Numbered from the stretch's first letter, positions 24,641 through 38,161 are shown. The stretch: 64,000 nt of DNA from Cheilinus undulatus (GCF_018320785.1 NC_054876.1:22342212-22406211), one strand, 5' to 3'. The notes: generated by a model not told the origin, from the sequence alone. A program made the numbers and translations.

Positions 24641-27600
24641 GTTGCAGAGCATTTAAGCTAATTATGACAGCCACCTTTCCCATTATGCGTTTCTTTAAGT
24701 AGCTCTGAGTGAAAGCATAGAAATGCAGAAAATAGTCGTCAAATTATTGGCTTCCTGTTAGGCCTCCGGTCAAAAACCAAAGTGACTCCATGTCTCTGTG
24801 AGTGAATAATGGTGAGGCTGTATAATGACGACCTGACAGGCTGATTTTAAGGGACTTGTTTAAGATGTTCTGTCAACATCTGGTTTTAGAGGCTTGTTAA
24901 CAACTGTTAGTATAGGATTATTATTACGTAACCTACACCTGCTGTGCATTCCCATGACCACAAAAGCCCCCAAATGTGGTCTTTATTGTAATTCTGTCAG
25001 TTCTACTCTGTGAGAAGACATCATGAATCTTTCACTTAGAAGGACAGGATGTGCTGAGTTAAAAACCTGTCTAACTTCTGTCACAGCAAATACATGACGA
25101 TCCAATGGTCCTGACTTGTCAGGTTTTTTGTCTTCTGATTTTTACAAGTTTCTTTTTTTCATTTTTTTTTAAGTGGGTTAAGGTTTTTAATTGATGCCTT
25201 AGCTGACTCTAGGTCTTAATTTACCCCTCTAAAATTCTACATCCCCAAAGCTCTCAATTTTACATTTAAGCTTCAGTGAGGAAGTCTCCAGAAGATCCAC
25301 AAGGCCTACAGCAAGAAAACAACATGTGCTAATTTCATTGTTTTCTCAAGAAATGTTTCTTTCTCATGTCTGCCAAAAGAGCTATGATGTTAAATGGCTC
25401 TTGCTCTGGCAAACAAAAGAGGAAGAGGGCTCAAGATAGGAGTAAAGACTGTTGAGGTGTTCAGGATTTATTCTATCAATACAGTTCAAGAGGTTTACAA
25501 TTTTCTAAATTATTATGGTAGTGTTTAATTTATTCTTTCTTGTTAAGAAGTGTTTTAAATTCTTTTAGTACCTGGATTTAAATTGCAGATGGTTTGTTCT
25601 TTTTACTCTTTGTTTCTTGGAAAACACACTTTTTCTGATGATGGTTCATCAAATGCAACAATAGAATATTAATCAGTTTACTGACTTAAAAAAAAGGTTC
25701 TGTATTTTCTAGATTGATTTCTTCCTTTCCAAAAACTATTCAGGCTTTAAAATCTATAAACTGACCAGTAAACTATGCTAGATTTACTCTCTGAGCCTGG
25801 GATTGACGTGGCCCATGACCAAGAACCTGGTCAGGGCAGCTGATGTCACGCAAGCCTTCATCAGCTGATGGTCAGCTGATTTGCTTGAAGCACGCCGTTA
25901 GCTAATCGCTCTCATGCTGCCATATTTTAACTGTTATTGCCTGACTATGCTCTGCTGCTCTCTTAACCCTCCTCCACCCCAGCTCCTCCGTTATTCTGCC
26001 TCTGACTTAATCAATGCCATTCTGTTGTCATTGATGCCTGCCTCTAGGGTTCTCTTTGCTTCTCTCTCTGTCAACGGCTTTCCTTATCAGTGTAGGAAGA
26101 GCAGGAGCGTGCTGTTCCTGCTTGATGTTTTCCACGCAGGCTTGTGAAAGGGCAGGAGGATCCTAGAACAGCCACACCGAGAGCTGTTAATATCAGCATG
26201 TGCTGATTAATAACTGTTGATAAAGAAATATTTATAGCTGCAAATCATGTGTGTTTCTTGACAAAGTGGTTCTGCTGAAATACAAAAAGACATACTCTGC
26301 CCAGCCAGCAGTAGCCAACTTATTTAAAAATGTCAGTTTAAGTTGTACTCTGGCCCATAAATACAGTTAATGTGATGGGCCAGGCTCAGACAGGGTGGTG
26401 GTGGTAAAAATTTTTTTTCCAACCTCAGTGTAAGCTCTCTTGTAGCGAAGTGGAAGTGTTAAAACTGAAGTTTCTTTAGTAGCTACTTGAGGCTGGCCCA
26501 AAAGTGAGATGCTCACATTAGAAAATGAAAAATTGGGGCACAGATGGCCTTGTGGTTAGGTCGCACCTCATCCCTGTTTCAAGCTGTATCCTATTTCCTA
26601 TGTCCTATTTCTACAATAAAGGCAAAAAAGCCCCGAAATAAATATTGAAAAAAATTCTGTACATTTTTAAAGCCTTATAAAAACCAAATATTAGTTTATA
26701 GCTTATTCATGACAGCCCTTCCTTGTTGAGATCTTGTTTTATTGAACAATTAGATCATTTTAAAGCTTCAGGTTGAGCATATAAAGCTACCTAGTTGCTG
26801 TGTCTGACAGGTAGTAGCCTCTGGCTGTCCAACTGTGTCAGCTAATTCCTCTCACTAAAGCTGACATTTCAGCAGCGTTAGTGTAGTTGGTGCCCTTTGT
26901 AGATTTCCTCAGACATAATGGCTCACTGAGCCATTCTTTAACTGACAAGTCATTTAAGATGTCTTTGCTCCAGTTTTTCCTATTCAGAAAGTGTCGTATA
27001 ATCGTATGTAATCGACAACTGCAGCTAGCTTTGATCAGCCAGGTGTTCTCCCATATTGTTGTATGGTGGCCTGTTCATTAAGAGTGACTTTCTCTGGCTT
27101 TATAGACCTAACAGGGTGACCTGGATCAATGTAGAAACTTTAGTATATGTCAGACCCTACATCTGTGAGTGAAACACTTAAAACTGTGAAAACAGACAGT
27201 GCTCAACTAGTGTTTTGTCCATGTCTACCTGCTAGCAGTCCTGTTCCCTGCATTTAACGGCAATATTGCTGCAGTCAGCTGAGTGCTGGTAAAGGTTGGG
27301 CTGATGGAAGGCAGCTGTGTCCAAAGGGGACACACTTTTAAAACCTGTGCTTCAAGTTGGATCTTTGACACTTTGATTTGAATCTAAAAACTGCTCAGCA
27401 ATGGTTTACTGTATTTAGAAGTGTTGATTTTGAGGTTATTCCTAAATGTGCCACAGGGGGGCAGAATTTCCTTGGTTGAGCTGGCTTTGTGTAGTCTTTT
27501 GTACTCTGCTTTATTCTAAGAAAGAGGGAGGCAGGCTCGGTTTGCTTTCTTTATTTTTGTAGAGATTCATGAGTAAAGCTGAAAATGACAGATCTTTAAT

Positions 27601-28390
27601 ATAATTCCATGGGCTTTCAGTGGTGCACCACACATACCCACTACACTTATCATGTTTAATATTTTTGCATATTTAATGAATACAGAACTACAAGACATTG
27701 AGAACACTGCTGTATGGAGAAATACAACTTTTGGCATAAGAGGAGAAATAAACCTGTCGTTTTGAGCTTACAACAGCTGCACACTGAAGCCAAAAGCATG
27801 GACGGGGGGAAGGAGAGTTCACAAAACCCCTTAAGGCTCTCTGGTGAACTAGAGAGGATTTGACCACATATTTACGAGAAAACAACTGACACTCAATCTA
27901 ATCTACTGAGTCTTCACTCTCCACATGGTCTGAGCAGGTGTAGGAGATGGAAACATGAGTGGCGACAAATAAAAAAAAAACAAAACAAAAAAAAAAAAAC
28001 AAAGAAAACAACCTGTATTTTTTTATGAAAACATGAAGGCTAGTTAGTGGGAAGCATGTCTAAGGTTAAGAACAATATCTGATTATTATAGCTCATATTT
28101 ATGCTTGACTCAGATTTTTATGTACAAACATGTTGCACTAATATGGTTTGGATCATTGGGTTAAGTTCTAATGAGCATTGTTTAAATATCAAGGTGAAGC
28201 AAACTATTTTAAATCATTAAAATATTATGAATTTGACATCCCCAGTAACTAACAGGCTGCTTAATTTAGAAATGTTAACAACAAGTTCCATGTCAAACTG
28301 AAGGCCTTACATTGACACTGAATTATTAGGGTTATAAAAGCATCATTGGCCTGTCAGATTTAGTTGTTTTTTCTCCGTTGTGCCTCGGGT
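24640..28390. other. Intergenic, no host gene seen
   Basis: I looked here for minus-strand EF-hand exons that could extend calpain B and saw none. Apart from the SINE at 26533 and A-rich runs near 27970, nothing is recognisable. A short-exon search by eye is weak evidence. Confidence 0.4.
26533..26645 (+). mobile_element. Internally deleted tRNA-derived SINE
   Basis: GGCACAGATGGCCTTGTGGTTAGGT-type head (tRNA A box) joins directly to the tail AATAAAGGCAAAAAAGCCCC. The tail matches the SINE at 14071-14285, but the B box is missing. Confidence 0.65.
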
Positions 28391-28394
28391 GATT

Positions 28395-31300
28395 TCACTC
28401 CATGTCTGCTTCAGCCTTAGAGTAGGTTGTGATGATGAAGCTCGAGGTCTTGTTTGGTTCATACGTGCAAGGAACGATCAAGTACTCCCCGAGCTCCAAG
28501 CTGTGGAACTCGATCAGCTCTCTCCTCTGGCTGAACGTGCTTACTTTTATGGGACTTTTATCCTGGAAGAACGATGAGGAAAGGTGTCCTTTGGGTGCCT
28601 GCAGAAAATTATTACAGGAATATTTAGTTTATGCATGTGTGAAGGCTTTTTGGACCTTAATTATTTTTTTCATATTATAGAGGGTTTTTTTTTTTTTTTT
28701 ACCTCTGATGGCAGCTGTCCAGAACAAAAGATACAGATATCAGATTAGATATTTTGATATTTATGTGCAACACAATCACCATACATGTCTCTTTTCACAG
28801 AGCAGGAACAGAAAATAACTGAACACACACCCACCTCAAAGATGTTGAACCCTATGGCCTGATATTTAACTTTACTTCGAAATTCTTCATCAGGCTTCTG
28901 TAACAGAGACAGTAAGACGTTCCTGTCTCCTGCGTAGTCTCCCTCCACCGCCTTCACTGTCAGACGGTATTGTGGATTGGTCCAAAATTCCTCTGCAGAA
29001 AGCATGAGGTGGTTAAAGATTTACCACAGGCTTATCTGCTTCTTGTTTTGAAAATTTATGAGTGAATATTGTCAATCATGGAAGCCCTAAGGGGCAGTGC
29101 AAATAAACCACAAATTGAGTAAAGTTACCATCATGTTGTCTGTGTTTCTTCTGTGTGCTGACTGTGTGCTTTATAGGCTGAATGTGCCATATTTACCTCC
29201 ACCAAATGGTTATGTGATCAGCAGGGTTTGTTTGTTAGTTTGTTTGTTAGCAACATAACTCAAAAGTTATGGATGGATTTTGATGAAATTTTCAGGAAAT
29301 GTCAGAAATAGCATAAGAAAAAACTGGTTAAATTTTGGGAGTGATCCGGATCACCATCTGGATCCAGGAATTTTTAAAAGAATTCTGTACTATCCTGTTT
29401 ATCTGTTACTATTTTGTTGCAATGTGCACTTATGCTAAATTTATTCAGCTATTCTTTCAAGTTACCTCATAGAATTTTAAAATTCAATCATTGAAACTCC
29501 AACCTTACCTGTGCTGTAGTCAGGACCCCCGGCAGATTTTCCAGCCTCCCAGCGTCCTTCTTTCTGAAGACAGTTCCAGTGACAGGCAGCATCATCATCC
29601 ACAAAGTTTGGGCTTTCACAGCAGATGTCCATTTCTTCAAAATAAGTACAGAAGTCCTCCAATGCAATCCTGTAAAATGTTTTATATTTAGATTGATATT
29701 TTTGTGACATACAGTATTTATAATTAATTAAGTTGGGCCAGCCTCCAAAAATATTTAAGAGTAGTATAAGAAGTAGCAAAGTATAAGAAAACTATGATCA
29801 AAGTTTTAATCTAAAAATGTTCAGGGCTCCACCAAACATTTATTTTCACAGTCAACCTTTAAAAATAACATAAGGTATTTTCATATGCAGTATAATTTCA
29901 GAAACAGGGAAAAGCTTTGTGAAAGAAAGCCTAAGTCTCATTAGTACTTTTTTATAATGCATCTACACATGACATAAGACTTCATTCATTTGCAGTTGCA
30001 TCACCTGACACTTGCAACTAATGTCAAATTAAACAGGCACATGTTGTTACTTTTATTCTAATTAGAAAGCAGATACATATAACTTCAAATAAATCAAGAT
30101 TTTATTGGTAAGATGAATTTTAACTGTTTTGTGAGCTGTCATGATTTATCAAAAATAACTACAATCCACAATTAGTGCACTAATTTTTAATCGGGATTAT
30201 TTGCATGCTTTATTTTCCTTTTCAATAAACAGAGTAAATCCTCTGCAGTATCGCCCTACAGCCACACTGATGAAAAATAAGTCTGTCTCTTTTCCATAAC
30301 GTCTCATTTAAAAAGAAAAAATCCCTCACAGACCAGGCTGGCTGTCAATTGAAATTGAAGGAATATGCGTATCAACTGCAGCAAAATTTGGGTTTTGCGT
30401 ATGCGCTGCACGCTTTCGGGGTATAATGTTGTTATGTGTACACAGATTGATGAGACTGGGTTGCACAGACAGTTTAGAGGCCATGTCAAAACTCACCTGA
30501 ACCATGTGATATCAGACATTTACCTTGTAACTGTTTATGGTTGCCTTTCAGTGCGTAATAAGTTCAATTTTCTGTGGTTACGTTCATGTTAAAATCTTCA
30601 ACCTACCTATAAAAGCAGGTCTGTATCAAAACTGGAAGTCAGTCACCCTAAGTTTAAGGCCACAGAAAAATCCAAAACCACACAAAAACAGTTTAAAATG
30701 TAAAATTGTGGAATTTTACCTGCAAATTCCAGAACAAAGTTTTTTTGTTGAGCTTACGAACTTTATATTGCTACATTTTAATAATATTTTTCATTTCAGA
30801 GGTTTCAACCATAAAATCATGCCAAAGTATTCTAACTTGAGTTTCTAACAATTAAAATACCATGTTGAACAGCATCAGTAATCTGTTCATTTATTCACAT
30901 AGTCACACCAGCTGATGCTTTTAGGGTTTCAAATTCCAAAATATGAAATTAATCATATAATTCAAATATAGGGAAAATGTATTCAGAAAGAGTAGATTTG
31001 ATATATGCCATTAACTGGTACATTTTTTAAAAGGAAAATAATAGACCCAGGCACACAAACATGCATGTCATGTCACTGACCCAAAGTCAGAATGATCTTT
31101 CATTTACTGTAGGTGACCTCATCAGGTGCACCTGCATCACATTAAAGTCCACTAGGGGGCTGTAGCACACACTTTGTGTATCACTTGGTTAGACTCTTAG
31201 AATTAAGCCTTGGCTCAAAACTTTATTCTGAAACAACTGGTGGCTTTGCATGACACATTTTTAACAAAATACTTCATTATCTATTGAAATGAGCAGACTC

Positions 31301-33697
31301 AGTTTTATGAACTGTGTCATCATGCCAATATAAAACAGAAAGATTAATCTGTAATAATCAGTAATAAAGAGTGTAATATGCACCCATTCTATGAAGGGTA
31401 ATTGATAGTTGTGAGATTCAATTGGTTTAGGGTTGATTTATCTTTAAGATGATTATTTACATCATTAATTTTACTACCGGCTTGTGGACAGCGAACAGAC
31501 AACACATGATTCCTTTTTGTGGGTAATGATGGAGTGACAGGCCTGAAAACCATGCTGTGGCATCCAGCAGATCAGAAAATAAGTCCCCCTCATAAGAACC
31601 TACCAAAAAGGTAATGTATACTGAATGTTGCTCTAAAAGTGTGATCATTTTGGGGACTCTCCATGTTTGATGTTTTCAGTTCTTACCAAAACTCTCCATC
31701 ATTGCGCTCTTTCAGATACAGCTCCCTTTCTTTGTTGCTGACGGTTTCCCACAAGTCTGACCTGCAACACAAGTCGACTCAATTCATTTTAAACAAAGTG
31801 CTTCGCAGTAGTTGTAGAATCAAACCCGATACTGTAGTTTCATGCACAGAAAGCACGGGATTAAGATGTATAATCAAGATGAGTCACTGTCTCTCACTTG
31901 TCACTCCAGTCTCCGTTCCACTCTTTCTCTCCCCACGGGTTCCACACTCTCACCAGATTCACCGTTTCCCCCTGACTCTGCACCTGAAATGAAATGGTTT
32001 TGATCCATGCATAGACTTCTACTACTGTTTGAATTTAAATGTTTGATTGAAAATACAGATTAAAAATGATATAGACAATTAAAGACATACATAACATGTT
32101 AAGTGAAGTAAGTAGTTGAATAAAAATGGATCTTTGTTTTTGAGGAGTCCAAACGTGGTATGAAAAATCTGTCATCATCAAAACATCTTCCTCAGTCTTA
32201 TCACTCTTCACAAATAATCTGTCCAGCCCACATTAAACATGAAAGAACAAAACATGCTTTGTCTGACAAATCTGTTTGACTCCAGTCACACCAAAGGCGT
32301 GACCTTCCACCAGATCAAACTTTTTAGAAAATTCCTTTCCTTTCTCCTGAAACAGAAAAAAAACAGACATATCATTTTAAATTATAAAGATTGTTTTGAA
32401 CTTCTTCTGAAACTTAAGTTTGTGATTTACCCCTCCGTAAGTCCCACACCCCATCATAGCTTTGCTGTGGACCGCTCTGTTCATCACATCCCACAGGTCA
32501 GGTGGACTTTTGGACAGAGTGTAGTTCATGGAGACACCACCAGTGAAGTCCTTGAATGCCTCATCTGAGTTTCCAGCAATCATGTCGCTGTAAGATCCAC
32601 AAACCCTGAAGGAAAAAATATAATTGATCACCTTCCAGTGTAGAAGTGCTGATTTTGCGCCTTTTACAAGAGAATGTAACTTTGTCGTTCAGTGTCAATA
32701 GTTTTCAAATAAGTATGCTCAACAAAAAAAAAGAAAAAGAGGTAAGAGCTGATGAGCGGATTTCTACTCGTCATCTTTTATTATTGTTTTGATTGTGAAC
32801 CACAGGCAGCTGAATGTCATACTGTGCATTTAATTTCAATCTTTTATAACTGGTTAAAAAAGTTCACATCTCTCTTACTTGGCATATGCTTTCTCCAACA
32901 GAGGGGCCCAGAACTCTTTTTTGGATTTGGAGGACACCGACAGAGGAACCTTTCGGACTGTTGGCAGCAAATCATCGATGACAACATCCACCCATTTTCC
33001 ATATCTCCAAAACTTTTGAAGAGGATTTAATCACTGTTAGACATTAAACATATGCCTCACTCAGCATTGTTTAAGCCGGTCACATTACCCTGAAGTGAAA
33101 AATCCCAGTGTAGTTCTCCCTGAATCCTTGATTCTGAGGTACCACTTGTGCTATCAGTGACTTATGAAGAGTCAAAACTCCAATGGCAGAAAGAAACCAG
33201 CAGTTTCCTGCAGGGAACCACACAGAAAGAGTTCAAGAAACCCCAACAAAACTTTTGTTCTGGGCACTCAACACAAAGAAAGTACTCAAACGTTTCATAC
33301 CAACTTGTCCTTGTTGGAAATCAAACCTTGAAGTCCCATCCACAACAAATGATGCATCAGGGTTAAGGTCCTGAAAAGACAGATATGTGAAACTTTTCTA
33401 ACTAAAATGCCGGTCCATTCGTAGTCTGTCTGATGTTTTAAGACAACGGATGGGTTAACTTACAAGTGGACTGAGCCACTCCACCTCTTTGAGCTCCTCA
33501 GCTGTGAGACCCTCCACGGTGCCCAAAGAATCCAGGGTTGGTGGGAACATTTCATCCTCAAATGTCCCCCCCTCTTTGAGGAGCGAGTCCCTCAGCTTCT
33601 CAAAGTCTTGGCTTTTAAACTTCACAGGGTTAGAGGGGCTTCCCTTGCCTCCATCCTCATAGAGGCCATGAATCATCCTCACACGGGTGGACGTCAT
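28395..33697 (-). CDS. Calpain B: calpain with catalytic and C2-like domains but no EF-hand domain
   Basis: The coding exons, in transcript order, are 33464-33697, 33301-33370, 33089-33207, 32879-33012, 32431-32605, 32272-32346, 31898-31983, 31687-31761, 29509-29669, 28835-28992, 28703-28714 and 28395-28598, giving about 500 residues. The triad is intact: Cys104 in GNCWFLSA, His260 in EGHAFGVTG and Asn284 in VWNPWG. The C2-like domain ([15 protein letters not shown]) ends SKAEADME and then TGA. Exon sizes of 75, 86, 158 and 12 bases match calpain A, so the two are tandem duplicates. Two oddities stand out. The protein stops where the linker and penta-EF-hand domain should begin. The donor after exon 32272-32346 reads ATTTGT instead of GT, so the transcript probably uses the in-frame GT 18 bases on (506 residues) or is defective. 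A pseudogene cannot be excluded, but there is no frameshift or internal stop in 500 codons. Confidence 0.85.
29185..29400. repeat. Fish dispersed repeat in calpain B intron
   Basis: The phrases GGATGGATTTTGATGAAATT and GTGATCCGGATCACC are typical of a repeat widespread in fish. It lies between the exons at 28835-28992 and 29509-29669, in the intron. Confidence 0.6.
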
Positions 33698-33719
33698 GTT
33701 GAAGGACAGTGTCTGAAAT

Positions 33720-33835
33720 CTGATGAAGTTGACATGAGTGAGCAGAAATCAACTTAAGAAATATCAGAAAAGTAAAAACCAGCAGCATTTACCTGCAGAG
33801 TGTGCTCTTGGATTCCGGTGGCTGCTCCGACTGAC
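33720..33835 (-). other. Calpain B 5' UTR exon and first intron
   Basis: The minus strand has a non-coding exon ending CACTCTGCAG before GTAAATGCT (donor near 33791). The coding exon acceptor is probably CATCAG or TTTCAG, 20-30 bases upstream of the ATG at 33697. This mirrors the calpain A arrangement. Confidence 0.5.
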
Positions 33836-33856
33836 AAAGAAGAAACCCTGTAGCTA

Positions 33857-33864
33857 ATTTATAC
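33857..33864 (-). promoter_or_regulatory. TATA box of calpain B
   Basis: The minus strand reads GTATAAAT, about 30 bases upstream of the inferred start near 33830. The equivalent element upstream of calpain A is TATATAAG, so both duplicates keep a TATA promoter. Confidence 0.5.
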
Positions 33865-33869
33865 ACATA

Positions 33870-35185
33870 GATCACATACCAGACATGCGTGATGCATATG
33901 CCACAACACGTTGAGGATATATCAGTGCAATCAGCACCCATGATCAGATCTGACAGAATTAAAGGCATCACATTACACAACTCATAGGTATGACAAAAGA
34001 AAACTCTACTATTGTCTTGTCACCACTGAATAACAGAGATGAATGTGATTAGTCGTAATCAAAGAGAGACAGGCGTATGCCTGTTTAATCTTCATCAGTT
34101 TAAATGTGCAGAGAAGGATTTCCTACAGCAGGTTGCCAAGCCCTGCAGCTTGTGTTAATACCTGAATAATGCAGAGATTTTTGCAAGTTAAACTTAACTT
34201 TGCAGCTTAAAGAGTTAATACTTTCATAACCAAAACAGAACCTCTGTAAGGCTGTTTGATCTGCATGACGACAGACAGCGTTTAGATCTGTCTTTTGCAT
34301 CTGTGGCATCTGGTGTCATACTTTTCTTTTGCCAAACTGTTACATAAAGGCTCAGCATATGACAAAGTGTCCATCTTTTGTTATACAACACAACAAGATG
34401 TCTAAAGTACAAGGCACAAACATGTTGGATGTGCTACCATTATTTGTTTTCCATGACTTCAAAAAAAAAAAAAAAAAAAAAAAAAGCCCTGATCCTATCT
34501 TTTAACTGAACAGCATCAAAGTGAACAGGTGCTTCAACCTGAACAATGCCAGTTTATCAAATCATCTTTGTCCTTTGAACATGCTTCAAGACGTATGAAA
34601 TGACCTGACGCTGGTACCAAATAAAACGAATAAAAGCTCAAGCTTGTTTCCAGAGAAGTGGTGACAAACAAATTCTCAAGAATAATTCAATGATTACGAG
34701 TATCACAGAATAAACTGATCTGAACTTGTGTCTCTAAATGCTTTAATCAGTTACCTGGACTAAACAGTACATATTTTTAAATCTATTTGTAAGGCAAACT
34801 GTGAAAGAAAACAAGTGGTAAAAGTGCTGTACAACACAAAACAGAATATACAAACCTAATGTGTAGAAAAAAAGCACAATTTCAAGGTACTGAGATGTAA
34901 ACTAGATTGGTCTTAACCCTTAAGAGATCCTTGGGACGTTTTGTGCCATTCAGTTTTTTAGATTCAAGCCATTTCAGGCGTGTTGAATGAATATAGCTCA
35001 AATTTTGCCGGAGGATATTTATTTAAAATTTTTCTTAGACTTGCCATCTCAGTTGCTGAAGTTAGCCTAAATAGCTCAGCTACACAAAAACTGACACAAT
35101 GGTTTTTAATGCCCCATTAAAAACCATTGAAAATGCCATTTTTGATCTCACATTTATCTTACCACAAACTAATGCAATCTCTTAT
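33870..35185. other. Intergenic, no gene seen
   Basis: Contains a run of about 25 A at 34460. No exon or repeat family was identified. Confidence 0.45.
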
Positions 35186-35186
35186 C

Positions 35187-35802
35187 TTAAAGGTCACATA
35201 TTATGCAAAATACACATTTTCATGCTTTTTTAACAAAAATACGTGCCCCTGGCCTGTCCAAAATCCCCTGAAGAATTAGAAAAATCCATTTCCTCCCCTG
35301 TCTCTTTCTCCAGCTTTCAGAAATGTGTGCTGAAACGAGCCGTTCTGAGATTTTCCCCTCATGATATCATGTGGGGAGTTAGCACCGCCCCTAGGTTTGG
35401 TTGGCACTCCCCGCTTGGAAGAAAGTTGCGCCCTCTTCTCCTGAACCTCCTTTCAGCTGGCTATATCCATTAAGCCACAGCCACTCCCTGAGAGGGGCAT
35501 GGTCAGGGGTGGAGTCAGACAGCTCACTAACATTTAAAGCCACAGACACAGAAACAGCTCGTTCTGAGCAGGACTGAAACAGAGGGGTTTTTAGACATGC
35601 AAATATCCTATACTAGAGTGTTTTTTCAGCAACAAACTTCACAGGCATGTTTTTAGGACCTCTGAGACCAATATAAACTTGTCTTATTGATGTTAGATGA
35701 TGGTGTGTGTGTAAAAAAAAAAGTGTTTTGTGTATTTTATTTGAGTTTTATGATTTTTTTCTATTAAAAACAGTGGAGCTGTGTACATATACTGGCCTTT
35801 AA
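35187..35802. mobile_element. Non-autonomous TIR element, about 0.6 kb
   Basis: Left end TTAAAGGTCACATATTATGC; the right end TGGCCTTTAA is the complement of the first ten bases with one mismatch. The middle (GAGCCGTTCTGAGATTTTCC; GGGGAGTTAGCACCGCCCC) is a repeat I recognise from many fish genomes. The open frame at 35243-35473 belongs to this repeat and is not a gene. Confidence 0.7.
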
Positions 35803-35809
35803 AGGGTTA

Positions 35810-37860
35810 AAATCCCCCAAAATATATATTAGAATGAAGCTGTTTTAAAAGATTAACTCATTTTAAGTGAAAAGTACTCATATGTATTATATTTTCAGCT
35901 GATATTAGGAAGCTGACACAGTTCAAGTAATTCAGTGCACTATTATCTTGGTTTGTTTAAAAGACAAACTTGATGGGATCATCCTGATCTACAGATTTAA
36001 AGAACAATCAGATCCATTACTATGTAAAGGGAACATCAAAGTACAATTTTTCCCACAAGGGAGCGCCAAATCCACTCAAAGCATCTTCACAGCTGTTTTA
36101 AATTAAAGATTCAATGTTTAAAAATACATTATATCTTAAAATATATATTTTATATTAATATTTTACAATTCTAATGTGCACCATATCTGCTGTGTAGTTT
36201 TCAAAAGACAGAATTCTGGCTCAAAATTTCATGAAATATCTCCCAGTAGCAACAAATCCTAAAATGCCATGTAATCAGGTCTTATCAGTTTCTCTGATGG
36301 AATCAGGATGGACTTTTTAAAATAAAAACATTTCTTTTAAAAAAATGGTTGAATACTGAATAAAAGCAAGATTTAAATACCAGATTTTATGATTATATAA
36401 TCTATTCTTCTCTGAACAATCTGATTTCAAAATTAGATCCAATCAGATGTCTTCAATTCTGATGGATTTCATACTAACAACTGAGTCAAGGGGGCAAATT
36501 CAGTCTCTGTCTTTCCTTATATCTTTTATGAAAAAGTTCTGGAGGTAGTTTCTAAGAGAAACCCCCTCAACCCTCAGACTTTTTTCTCCTTTGTGAGGGC
36601 TTTTCATTGATGGAGCTCATCTTTTAGTGAGCATATTCAGTATGACTTACAAGCTTCATGTTTTATAGAAACTTATTTCACATAAGGAAAATAAGGAAGT
36701 CCACCTGTGAGCTGGATGATTTTGGTAGTCTTAACTTTTAAAAACATCCCTGCCCTTGGTTGACATACAGTATGCATCATGGTGCTTTGAGAATAATTAT
36801 ATATTATGGTTCTCATCCATATTTGTAATACTTAACTGGTGTGCTTTAACTGTACACCAGCCTCAGGCTTGACATTTCTTAGAGCTTTGCTCCTCCTTGA
36901 CCTTGAAGGATCAAAATCGCAAAACTCAGCCATAGAACATAAAGCAGTTTGACCTCTGAAGTCTGAACTGATTTGATACATAAAGCTCTACGTTTTCATC
37001 ATCCTTCCTTTTGGGGAAAAAATCCTGATTTTAAAAAATACATAACAGCTATTCTAAATGTTTTTTTAACCTGTGACCTCTAATACAGACCCTCTAGGGC
37101 AAGGTTTCAGGTCACTGTTTCTATGCACATTTACTATATACATTTACATTTACTATAACTGATGACATTTTGTGTTGATGTCCCTTAGCCAGGTCTAAAT
37201 GAAAGTTTTCTATCTCAGTGGACCCAAGCTGGATAAGGGTTAAGCTGGAATCATTTTAATATTGACGCATTTGGTACACATAAAAGCACTATTCTTGCAT
37301 TTTCTTACAGATGACCAACACAAACCTTGAGTCAAATCAGGATTTCACAGTCAGAACCTTATGTGGAAACACATTTTGCACACTGCTAAAAAAACAAAAC
37401 ACCCAAAACAAACTTTCAAAAAAAGGGTAAAAGGACACAGCTTCAGGGTAGTTTCACATCCTAGCAACATTCTAGGAGATAAAATATTAACTGGCATTAA
37501 TCTACTGAAGATGTGCTAGCTTGTGTGTTGAGCAAAGGCAGAAGAAGGACACCAACAACAGCTAAGAGTTTTGGCATTTTTTTAATAAATGTTGATCTGC
37601 TTGTTCTTGCAAAATGTCAGTTTTTTTTTATTAAATAACTTCCATCTCCATACCAGTGTTTATGTTCACACACCACCTGAAAAGAGACAAAACACGTCGA
37701 TTAGCTATGGAAAAATTGAACAGTGTGTTATTTTTGGGGCAAAAAGCTCAGCTTACAAGCATTTACCGTCACTAAACACTAGTAAATCACAAGTGAGTTT
37801 ATCTGGAGTCTGCTGCAGACAACTTGCGCTACCTCAGCTAAAAAACTTCAAGCCACTGCT
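35810..37860. other. Intergenic, no gene seen
   Basis: About 2 kb of AT-rich sequence with no supported feature. Confidence 0.4.
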
Positions 37861-37864
37861 GGTA

Positions 37865-38010
37865 TAGATCACAATACAACATGATATATGGTATCGCGAT
37901 ACTCTGTATTACAAAATGTTTAAAATCACAATATCAAATAGTGACCCAAGTATTGTGATAATATCGTATCGTGGGGCCACTAGTGATTCCCACCCCTACA
38001 ACCGATATAC
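37865..38010. repeat. Fish dispersed repeat end
   Basis: GGTATCGCGATACTCTG and ATATCGTATCGTGGGGCC then TGATTCCCACCCC are characteristic of a common fish repeat. Only one end is present. Confidence 0.6.
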
Positions 38011-38161
38011 ATCAATGAATCGTTACACCTCTACTAAACAACAGTTTGGTTCATTTACAGATTATCATTGCTTTCAAAACAGTTCACATTGAGCAGACAG
38101 TCGTCTGATCCCAGGTTACAAAGAAAACAGATCAAGACAATAGTTTGTTTGCATTAATCAC

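Noticed and set aside
32250-32272. A U12-type AT-AC intron explaining the AT donor in calpain B
   Set aside because: The sequence after AT (TTGTCAG) does not match the U12 donor ATATCCTT, and the acceptor is an ordinary CAG.
35243-35473. A 76-codon open frame as a small gene
   Set aside because: It falls inside a dispersed TIR element seen in many fish genomes.
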